The notes under the pieces are model-generated. The model saw only the letters and a program-made list of their open reading frames with translations. It did not search any database and was not told where the DNA came from. A stretch of DNA of 7,021 nt from Candidatus Omnitrophota bacterium. Lineage in GTDB: Bacteria; Omnitrophota; Koll11; Aquiviventales; Aquiviventaceae. Both the position numbers and the translations under genes were made by a program. Shown one piece after another: positions 1-6,296 of this stretch. The DNA lies in NCBI GenBank assembly GCA_023247285.1, contig JAHFGU010000082.1, positions 1 to 7,021 on the forward strand, in the 5' to 3' direction. Numbering within the stretch: position 1 is the stretch's first letter; each line of letters starts with the position of its first letter.

Positions 1-1
1 C

Positions 2-955
2 GAGGCGCTGGCAACCGTCAAGCCCAGCGCCACCAAGCATGAGCTCTACCTCACCGAGATCATCTCCCACATCGCGCAGCAGGAGCACGCGAAGATCCAG
101 GTCAGCCGCATCGAGGAGGTGTCCGAGGCGCTGGGCATCAACTCGCGCGCGGAGCTGGCGCGCGCCATCGGCGTCATCCGGCAGCGGATCAACGACGCGC
201 ACCTGCACAACGGCGTGACGATCGAAGATCCGCACAGCACCTTCATCGATCAGGGCGTGTCCATCGGCGCCGACACGGTGATCCGGCCGGGCACGGTCAT
301 CGAGACGAACGTGGCGATCGGCAAACGCTGCACGATCGGCCCCTTCGCCCACCTGCGCCCGGGGACCACCGTCGGGGAGTCGGCCAAGATCGGCAACTTC
401 GCCGAGCTGGTGCGGGCCAAGATCGGGCCGCGCGTGCGCATCGGGCACATGAGCTATCTCGGCGATGCGGTCGTGGAGGAAGACGCGAACATCGGGGCCG
501 GCACCATCACCGCGAATTACGACGGCGAAGCCAAGCACGTGACGCACATCGGCAAAGGCGCGTTCATCGGCTCAGACACCGTGCTGGTGGCGCCGGTGAA
601 GGTAGGCCCGGGTGCGGTGACCGGGGCCGGCAGCGTCCTGCCGAAGGATCACAACGTTCCGGCCAAGGGCATCGTCGTCGGCGTGCCGGCCCGCCCGATT
701 GCGGAGCGGACCGGCGGCGAGGTCAAGCCGCCGGCGCCGGCAGGGAATGGCGCGCGGGCGGTCGCCAAACCGGTGGAACGCGTGGATGGCATCCGCCGCG
801 CCAAGCCCGCGGCGGCGAAACCCGCCGGTCGCCGGGTGGTCGTGAAGCCGGCGCGCGCTTCGGTCAAGCGGCCTGCGCGGGCAGCCAAGCGACCTGTGGC
901 GCGGCCGCGACGGCCAGCACAGAAGGCGCGTCCACGGGCGCGCGCGAAACGGTAA
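2..955 (+). CDS. glmU: GlmU, C-terminal part: bifunctional UDP-GlcNAc pyrophosphorylase / glucosamine-1-phosphate acetyltransferase (5' end outside window)
   Basis: GlmU acetylates glucosamine-1-phosphate and then couples the product to UTP, giving UDP-GlcNAc for peptidoglycan and lipopolysaccharide in the cytoplasm. The open frame enters from the left edge, and 317 residues are visible. The first part matches the end of the uridyltransferase domain and the linker (ELYLTEIIS, then GINSRAEL). From about base 245 a left-handed beta-helix of hexapeptide repeats follows, with LRPGT, IGNFAEL, GHMSYLGDA, NIGAGTITANYDG and GSDTVLVAPV. The catalytic His (E. coli His363) is at 446-448, and the Tyr366, Asn377, Asn386, Tyr387 and Lys392 counterparts are present. 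The position of E. coli Lys351 is Val (410-412). The helix seems about two coils shorter than the E. coli one. After about base 722 comes an unusual basic Ala/Lys/Arg/Pro tail of about 77 residues. A GTG at 119 lies inside the gene and is not taken as the start. The stop is 10 bases before prs. The identity is secure; the N-terminal half cannot be judged. Confidence 0.95.
   Translation, partial: EALATVKPSATKHELYLTEIISHIAQQEHAKIQVSRIEEVSEALGINSRAELARAIGVIRQRINDAHLHNGVTIEDPHSTFIDQGVSIGADTVIRPGTVIETNVAIGKRCTIGPFAHLRPGTTVGESAKIGNFAELVRAKIGPRVRIGHMSYLGDAVVEEDANIGAGTITANYDGEAKHVTHIGKGAFIGSDTVLVAPVKVGPGAVTGAGSVLPKDHNVPAKGIVVGVPARPIAERTGGEVKPPAPAGNGARAVAKPVERVDGIRRAKPAAAKPAGRRVVVKPARASVKRPARAAKRPVARPRRPAQKARPRARAKR
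722..952 (+). other. Segment coding for a basic, histone H1-like Ala/Lys/Arg/Pro tail of GlmU
   Basis: The last roughly 77 codons of glmU, after the final beta-helix coil (GVPARPIAERT), code for a low-complexity tail of Ala, Lys, Arg, Pro and Val. It has recurring short units of the type KPA, KRPA and RPA (AKPAAAKPAGRR, VKPARASVKRPARA, KARPRARAKR). It has almost no acidic residues after its first third and is predicted to be disordered. Such composition is known from histone H1-like bacterial proteins and from nucleic-acid-binding tails. Extended GlmU C-termini occur elsewhere, for example in mycobacteria, but those I recall are not this basic. A role in binding nucleic acid or polyanions is inference only. 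Confidence 0.8.
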
Positions 956-965
956 ACACTCAGGA

Positions 966-2046
<1,081 letters not shown>

Positions 2047-2048
<2 letters not shown>

Positions 2049-2052
2049 GGAG
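2047..2052 (+). promoter_or_regulatory. Ribosome binding site of rplY
   Basis: AAGGAG lies 5 bases before the ATG at 2058 and overlaps the TAA stop of prs (2046-2048). It is the clearest Shine-Dalgarno site in the window and fixes the rplY start. Its presence suggests that rplY is initiated independently at a high rate, as expected for a ribosomal protein. Confidence 0.85.
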
Positions 2053-2057
2053 AAACG

Positions 2058-2789
2058 ATGACGGCGAAATCCAAGACGTCCGGCCAGCAGGCCCTCACGC
2101 TGCAGCGGCGCGCCGCTGTGGGTCGCCGGCCGGTGAAGCACCTGCGCGGCCAAGGGCTGGTGCCCGGCGTCATCTACGGCAAGGGTGTTGAGCCGCTCCC
2201 GGTGGCGGTGAACCAGCGCGAGCTGGCCAAGCTGCTCCATGTCAAGGGCGGAGAGCATAGCCTGGTCACCCTTCGGATTGAGGATGGGGCTTCCTGGGAG
2301 AAGCCCGCGCTCATTCAGGGGGTGCAGCATGATCCGGTGGACGGGCGCATCCTCCATGTCGACTTCCATACGATTGTGCTGACCGAGCGGTTGAAGGTGA
2401 AGGTGCCGCTGGTGCTGACCGGCGAGCCGGTCGGCGTCAAGCAGGAAGGCGGCATCCTCGAGCAGTTCCTCCGCGACATCGAAGTCGAGTGTCTGCCTGC
2501 CAACATCCCGGCGCAGGTCGCGTTCGACATCAGCCAACTCAAGATCGGCGCTACCGTCCATGTGAAGGACCTGGTGCCGCCCGCCGAGGCCAAGATCACG
2601 AGCGATGGGGAAGGGGTGGTCGCCTCCGTGCAGGCGCCGAAGGAAGAAAAACTTGAGGAAGCCGCCGCCGCGCCGGCCGAGCCGGAAGTGCTCCGCGAGA
2701 AGAAGGCGGAAGAGGAAGCTTCGGCCGAGGGCAAGGCCGAAGCGCCGGCCAAGCCCGAGAAGGGCGAGAAGAAAGAAGCGAAAGGATAG
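2058..2789 (+). CDS. rplY: 50S ribosomal protein bL25, long TL5/Ctc form
   Basis: bL25 binds 5S rRNA in the large ribosomal subunit. This is the long, two-domain form called TL5 or Ctc. Residues about 7-97 form the 5S-binding domain (LTLQRRAAVGRR, LVPGVIYGKG, GVQHDPVDGRILHVDF). Residues about 103-192 form the TL5 C-terminal beta domain (VPLVLTGEPVGVKQEGG, RDIEVECLPANIP, VKDLVPP). A tail of about 50 residues follows, rich in Glu, Lys, Ala and Pro. At 243 residues it is longer than the roughly 200-220 usual for the family because of this tail. The ATG at 2058 has a strong Shine-Dalgarno site 5 bases upstream. It is followed by pth after 11 bases, the conserved rplY-pth pairing. Confidence 0.96.
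   Translation: MTAKSKTSGQQALTLQRRAAVGRRPVKHLRGQGLVPGVIYGKGVEPLPVAVNQRELAKLLHVKGGEHSLVTLRIEDGASWEKPALIQGVQHDPVDGRILHVDFHTIVLTERLKVKVPLVLTGEPVGVKQEGGILEQFLRDIEVECLPANIPAQVAFDISQLKIGATVHVKDLVPPAEAKITSDGEGVVASVQAPKEEKLEEAAAAPAEPEVLREKKAEEEASAEGKAEAPAKPEKGEKKEAKG
2637..2786 (+). other. Segment coding for a charged Glu/Lys/Ala tail of bL25
   Basis: The last roughly 50 codons of rplY code for a disordered-looking tail of Glu, Lys, Ala and Pro, with no aromatic residues and mixed charge. C-terminal charged tails are common on long bL25 proteins. The tail is close to charge-balanced, unlike the purely basic tail on GlmU. It may be solvent-exposed on the ribosome; no specific function can be read from it. 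Confidence 0.75.
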
Positions 2790-2800
2790 GCCCCGCAGCG

Positions 2801-3391
2801 GTGAAGGTTCTCGTCGGCCTGGGGAACCCCGGCCGTTCCTATCACGGCACCCGGCACAACGTGGGTTTTGCGGTGATCCAGGCGCTGAGCGACCGGCATC
2901 AGGTTTCATGCGGGACGCGCGTGGTGCATCCGGGCGACGGCAGGCCGGCTGCCGTGTACGGCGAGTACGAGGACGGCGGGGCAACGGTCCGGCTGCTCAT
3001 GCCGCTGACGATGATGAACGAATCCGGCGACGCGCTGCGCGCGCTGCCCACTCCGGCGGAGGACCTGCTGCTGATTTGTGATGACGTGAACCTGCCGCTG
3101 GGCGCGCTGCGCCTGCGGCCGCACGGCAGCGATGGCGGCCATCACGGGCTGCGCTCGTGCCTCGAGGCGCTGGGCACGGATCGCGTGGCCCGGCTGCGGA
3201 TCGGCGTGGGCGCCTCCCCGCTGCCGCGCGACCTCGAAGAATTTGTGCTCTCGCCGTTCGCGCCGCCGGAGCGGCCGGTGATCGCGCGGATGGTGGCGCA
3301 GGCCGCGGATGCCTGCGCAGCATGGCTGAAGGAGGGGATCGAGGCGGCGATGAACCGCTACAATCGAGCGCAGGACGCGCAGGCGGCATGA
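2801..3391 (+). CDS. pth: Peptidyl-tRNA hydrolase
   Basis: Pth cleaves the ester bond of peptidyl-tRNAs dropped by ribosomes, recycling tRNA in the cytoplasm. The 196-residue product has the usual family length. The signatures are VGLGNPG with Asn9, GTRHNVGF with the catalytic His19, PLTMMNESG with Asn73 (E. coli Asn68), and ICDDVNLPLG with Asp94 (E. coli Asp93). The loop GSDGGHHGL (109-117) matches the canonical GGHNGL, but His115 stands where E. coli Asn114 binds substrate. The start is a GTG at 2801, chosen because it places the invariant VGLGNPG at residue 5 as in the family. A purine-rich AAAGGA at 2781-2786 is 14 bases away and only a weak ribosome binding site. The TGA stop overlaps the rpsF start by 4 bases (ATGA), so the two are probably translationally coupled. 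Confidence 0.96.
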   Translation: MKVLVGLGNPGRSYHGTRHNVGFAVIQALSDRHQVSCGTRVVHPGDGRPAAVYGEYEDGGATVRLLMPLTMMNESGDALRALPTPAEDLLLICDDVNLPLGALRLRPHGSDGGHHGLRSCLEALGTDRVARLRIGVGASPLPRDLEEFVLSPFAPPERPVIARMVAQAADACAAWLKEGIEAAMNRYNRAQDAQAA

Positions 3392-3780
3392 CGACGACGA
3401 TGACCACAATGGATTCGCGGCGAGGCTACGAGGCCCTGGTGATCTTGAAGTCCGCCGGCACCGAGCAGGAGCAGGCCCGGGCGGCCGCGCAGCTCGAGGA
3501 GCCGGTCAAGCGGCTGGGCGGGGCCGTCGAGCTCTCGCAGGCGCTGGGCCGGCGCCGGCTCACGTTCCGCATCAACCGGCAGACCGAGGGGCAGTATCAC
3601 CTGCTGCGGTTCCAGGCGCCGGCTGGACAGGTCCGCGAAATCGAGCGGCTCTTCAGGCTCAACGACGCGATCATCCGCTTCATGATCCTCAGCGCCGAGG
3701 AAGCGGCCGGGGCTCCGACGCTCAGCGTGCCCACCCACCATTCCGCCGGCCGCCATGCGGGCGCCGGCAGAGGAGGCTAA
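3388..3780 (+). CDS. rpsF: 30S ribosomal protein bS6
   Basis: bS6 is a small-subunit protein that pairs with bS18 on the 16S rRNA platform. The 130-residue product carries the family core at residues 10-98: RRGYEALVIL, then LGRRRLTFRINRQTEGQYHLLRF, then IERLFRLNDAIIRFMIL. The ATG at 3388 overlaps the pth stop as ATGA, favouring coupled initiation. ATGs at 3400 and 3409 are also in frame (the protein begins MTTTMTTM), so the true start could be up to 7 codons later. The reading frame stays open far upstream inside pth (from 3157), but that upstream part is not bS6-like and is taken as out-of-frame pth sequence. A tail of about 30 residues rich in Ala, Gly and His follows the core; its last codons contain the probable ssb ribosome binding site. 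bS6 often has variable tails. Confidence 0.93.
   Translation: MTTTMTTMDSRRGYEALVILKSAGTEQEQARAAAQLEEPVKRLGGAVELSQALGRRRLTFRINRQTEGQYHLLRFQAPAGQVREIERLFRLNDAIIRFMILSAEEAAGAPTLSVPTHHSAGRHAGAGRGG
3771..3776 (+). promoter_or_regulatory. Probable ribosome binding site of ssb, inside the rpsF 3' end
   Basis: A perfect AGGAGG lies in the last rpsF codons, 13 bases before the ssb ATG at 3790. This spacing is longer than the usual 5-9 bases. It is the only good anti-16S match near this start, so it is the likely site, perhaps with lowered efficiency or with help from terminating rpsF ribosomes. Confidence 0.55.
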
Positions 3781-3789
3781 CGCGCGCCC

Positions 3790-4236
3790 ATGGCCAGCCT
3801 CAATCGCGTCCTGCTCATCGGCAACCTGACGAAAGACCCGGAGCTGCGCTACACCCCGGCCGGCACGCCGGTGGCGAATCTGCGGCTGGCCGTCAACTCC
3901 ACGTTCAAGGACCAAAGCGGCCAGCGCAAAGAAGAAACGTGCTATGTCACCATCGTGGTCTGGAGCAAGCAGGCCGAGCTGTGCAACCAGTACTTGAAGA
4001 AAGGCCGCGCGGTGTGCATCGAAGGCCGGCTGATCTACCGGAGCTGGGAAGCCGAGGGCAAGACCCGCTCGACCATGGAAGTCCGCGCGGACCGCGTGCA
4101 ATTCCTCGGCGGCCCGGGCGGGCCAGGCGGATCGGCGCGCGAGGATGCCGCGCCATCGGCCGCGCCCCGAGACGACGAGCCTGAGGCCGACGCTGCGCTG
4201 CCGGCCGAAGGCGCGGACGCCGACGTGCCCTTCTAA
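3790..4236 (+). CDS. ssb: Single-stranded DNA-binding protein
   Basis: SSB coats single-stranded DNA in replication, repair and recombination and recruits partner proteins through its C-terminal tip. Residues 1-106 form the OB fold: [21 protein letters not shown], then [27 protein letters not shown] (with the conserved Trp) and [18 protein letters not shown] short Gly/Pro stretch (GGPGGPGG) and an acidic Ala-rich linker lead to the tip DADVPF, a variant of the canonical DDIPF. At 148 residues it is a short SSB with a reduced linker. It lies between rpsF and rpsR, as in Firmicutes and many deep-branching bacteria. The gaps are 9 bases from rpsF and 11 to rpsR. Confidence 0.97.
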   Translation: MASLNRVLLIGNLTKDPELRYTPAGTPVANLRLAVNSTFKDQSGQRKEETCYVTIVVWSKQAELCNQYLKKGRAVCIEGRLIYRSWEAEGKTRSTMEVRADRVQFLGGPGGPGGSAREDAAPSAAPRDDEPEADAALPAEGADADVPF

Positions 4237-4238
4237 CC

Positions 4239-4242
4239 GGAG
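4239..4242 (+). promoter_or_regulatory. Ribosome binding site of rpsR
   Basis: GGAG lies 5 bases before the rpsR ATG at 4248, in the 11-base gap after the ssb stop. Spacing is normal and it supports this start. Confidence 0.65.
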
Positions 4243-4247
4243 CCGCG

Positions 4248-4475
4248 ATGCCTATCACCCGACGACCCTTCATCAAGCGGCCGTGCCGCTTCTGCACGGA
4301 GAAAGTCCAGCACATCGACTACAAGGACCTGGAGCGGCTCAGCCGCTACGTGACCGACCGGGGCAAGATCCTGCCCTCGCGGCTGACCGGGACGTGCGCG
4401 GGGCACCAGCGCGTGCTCACCCGCGCGATCAAGCGGGCCCGGTTCATGGCCCTGCTGCCCTACGTGACGTTGTGA
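4248..4475 (+). CDS. rpsR: 30S ribosomal protein bS18, zinc-binding (C+) type
   Basis: bS18 binds the 16S rRNA platform next to bS6. The 75-residue product has full family length and a nearly canonical sequence: [15 protein letters not shown], then [27 protein letters not shown], then [13 protein letters not shown]. Cys13, Cys16, Cys50 and His53 form the putative zinc site of the C+ class. Its bS6 partner is encoded two genes upstream, with ssb between them. The TGA stop (4473-4475) shares its last base with the rplI ATG (TGATG), pointing to coupled translation of bL9. No separate zinc-independent copy is seen here. Confidence 0.97.
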   Translation: MPITRRPFIKRPCRFCTEKVQHIDYKDLERLSRYVTDRGKILPSRLTGTCAGHQRVLTRAIKRARFMALLPYVTL

Positions 4476-4921
4476 TGGATGTCATGCTCCTGAAAGCGGT
4501 GGAGAAGCTTGGCCAGGAAGGCCAGGTGGTCCGCGTGCGCCCCGGCTATGCGCGGAATTACCTCCTGCCATCCGGGTTGGCCGTGCCCGCGACCGCCTCG
4601 CAGCTGAAGGTGGCCGCTGAACGCCAGCGGCAGCGCGAGCGCGCCGCCCAGCGGCTCGCCGCCGATGCCAGCGCCCTCAAGCGCAAGCTGGAAAGCCGGG
4701 CGATCACCCTGACGCTCACCGTCGGCGAGGATGCGCAGCCCTTCGGCTCGATCACCGCGCACGACCTGGCCGAGGCCTTGCGGCAAGACGGGGTGCCGGT
4801 GGAGAAATCCTGGATCCAGCTCGAGCAGCCGCTGAAGACCCTCGGCGCATTCGAGGTGCCGGTGCGGCTCTCCGGGGGCCTCACGGCACAGCTGCACGTC
4901 CGGGTTGTCAAGAAACCGTAG
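4475..4921 (+). CDS. rplI: 50S ribosomal protein bL9
   Basis: bL9 binds 23S rRNA near the L1 stalk and helps keep the reading frame. The 148-residue product has the family's two lobes joined by a long helix. The N-terminal RNA-binding domain is at residues 1-50 ([16 protein letters not shown], then VRPGYARNYLLPSGLAVPAT). A charged helix spans about 51-78. The C-terminal domain follows (FGSITAHDLAEAL, KTLGAFEVPVRL, LHVRVV). The ATG at 4475 overlaps the rpsR stop by one base and puts the domain at the canonical register. An in-frame GTG at 4472 and ATG at 4484 are alternatives. No Shine-Dalgarno site is visible, so initiation probably depends on ribosomes ending rpsR. Confidence 0.96.
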   Translation: MDVMLLKAVEKLGQEGQVVRVRPGYARNYLLPSGLAVPATASQLKVAAERQRQRERAAQRLAADASALKRKLESRAITLTLTVGEDAQPFGSITAHDLAEALRQDGVPVEKSWIQLEQPLKTLGAFEVPVRLSGGLTAQLHVRVVKKP

Positions 4922-4952
4922 GGCGCCGTACCGCCACCACGTGACTCCGCGC

Positions 4953-6296
4953 ATGGACGTGCCCGCCGAGCTGACCGCTACGCTCGAGCGCCTGCCGCCG
5001 CAGAACCTCGAGGCCGAGCAGGCTGTGCTCGGCTCCATGCTCCTCGAGGAGGAGGCGGTCGTCCGCGCCGCGGAGCTGCTCCGGGACGCCGCCTTCTACA
5101 AGGAAGCCCACCGCCAGATCTTCGCCGCCCTCCTGGCCCTTTATAAAAACACGACGCCGGTCGACCTCGTCACCGTCACCGATGAGCTCAAGCGTCGCGG
5201 GATCCTCGAGGAGATCGGCGGCCCCAGCTACCTCGCGACGCTCACCAGCATTGTCCCCACCGCCGCGAACGTCGAGTACTACTGCCGCATCGTCAAGCAG
5301 AAAGCCATCCTGCGGGACCTGATCCGCGCCGCCACCCAGATCGCGACCGACTGCTACGAGGAGGCGGGCGAGCCGGACCTGCTGCTGGACAAGGCGGAGA
5401 GCCTGATCTTCACGATCGCTTCGAGCAAGCTGCGCCGGGACGCGGTCGCGATGAAGGACATCATCAAAAGCTCGATCGAGCTCATCGACAGCCTCTACCA
5501 GCGCAAGGGCATGATCACCGGCCTGCCCACCGGGTTCATCGAGCTCGACCAGCAGCTCGCCGGCCTGCAGCCGGCGGACCTCATCGTCGTGGCCGGGCGC
5601 CCGGCCATGGGGAAGAGCAGCCTGGCGCTGTGCATCGCCGAGCACGTGGCGCTGCAGCAAAAGGCCGGCGTGGCGATCTTCAGCCTTGAGATGTCGAAGG
5701 AAAACCTGGTGCAGCGCATGCTCTGCTCGCACGGCCGCATCAACGCGCACAACGTGCGCTCCGGCCTGCTCTCCACGAGCGATTGGCCGAACCTCACCAA
5801 GGCGGCCGGCAAACTCTCCGAGGCGCCCATCTATATCGACGACTCGCCCGGGGTGTCCGTGCTGGAGCTGCGCGCGCGGGCCCGGCGGCTGAAGAGCCGC
5901 CACAACATCAGCCTGGTCATCCTGGACTACCTCCAGCTCATGGAGGAGTCGTCCATGGCGGAGAACCGGCAGCAGGAAATCTCCCTCATCTCCCGCAGCC
6001 TCAAGGCGCTGGCCCGGGAGCTGAACCTGCCGGTCATCGCGGTCAGCCAGCTCTCGCGCGCGCCCGAGCGCCGCGAATCGTTCCGGCCGCGCCTCTCGGA
6101 TCTCCGCGAGTCGGGCGCCATCGAGCAGGACGCGGACGTGGTGCTCATGCTCTTCCGCGAGGATTACTACAACCCCACCGAGGAGAACAAAGGCATCGCC
6201 GAAGTGATCATCGCCAAGCAGCGCAACGGCCCGACCGGCACGGTCAAGCTGGCCTTCATCAACGAGTACACGCGGTTCGAGACGCTCGCGACATGA
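4953..6296 (+). CDS. dnaB: Replicative DNA helicase DnaB
   Basis: DnaB is the hexameric 5'-3' helicase that unwinds the replication fork and recruits primase. The 447-residue product is full length. The N-terminal helical domain spans about residues 14-115 (PPQNLEAEQAVLGSMLL, TPVDLVTVTDELKRRG, IGGPSYLATL). The RecA-like ATPase domain spans about 180-445. Motifs are Walker A GRPAMGKSS (215-223, Lys221), SLEMSKENLVQRM, Walker B VILDYLQL with Asp325, SQLSRAPERR, LSDLRESGAIEQDAD and the arginine-finger region AKQRNGPTG with Arg424. The ATG at 4953 is chosen for fit to family length; TTG 4905 and GTG 4941 are in frame upstream and neither has a good ribosome binding site. There is no intein at the Walker A hot spot. 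It overlaps bamA by 4 bases (ATGA). rplI-dnaB is a widespread pair; dnaB-bamA is less so. Confidence 0.97.
   Translation: MDVPAELTATLERLPPQNLEAEQAVLGSMLLEEEAVVRAAELLRDAAFYKEAHRQIFAALLALYKNTTPVDLVTVTDELKRRGILEEIGGPSYLATLTSIVPTAANVEYYCRIVKQKAILRDLIRAATQIATDCYEEAGEPDLLLDKAESLIFTIASSKLRRDAVAMKDIIKSSIELIDSLYQRKGMITGLPTGFIELDQQLAGLQPADLIVVAGRPAMGKSSLALCIAEHVALQQKAGVAIFSLEMSKENLVQRMLCSHGRINAHNVRSGLLSTSDWPNLTKAAGKLSEAPIYIDDSPGVSVLELRARARRLKSRHNISLVILDYLQLMEESSMAENRQQEISLISRSLKALARELNLPVIAVSQLSRAPERRESFRPRLSDLRESGAIEQDADVVLMLFREDYYNPTEENKGIAEVIIAKQRNGPTGTVKLAFINEYTRFETLAT

Noticed and set aside
2605..3081. Plus-strand open frame rich in Arg/Lys bridging rplY and pth
   Set aside because: It is the +1 reading of the charged rplY tail and the pth start; the other frames carry clear family motifs.
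4110..4132. GC-rich self-complementary stretch (GGCCCGGGC) in ssb
   Set aside because: It codes for the Gly/Pro linker, has no U-tract after it and lies inside a gene, so it is not taken as a terminator.
5138..5152. A/T-rich TTTATAAAAAC in a GC-rich background, resembling a -10 element
   Set aside because: It lies in dnaB codons for the conserved LYKNTTPVD stretch, has no matching -35, and no gene starts nearby.
5592..5622. DnaB Walker A site, a common intein insertion point
   Set aside because: The motif GRPAMGKSS runs straight into helicase sequence with no insertion.
4908..5903. Long open frame on the minus strand opposite dnaB
   Set aside because: It is antisense to conserved DnaB motifs and has no ribosome binding site or recognisable domain.
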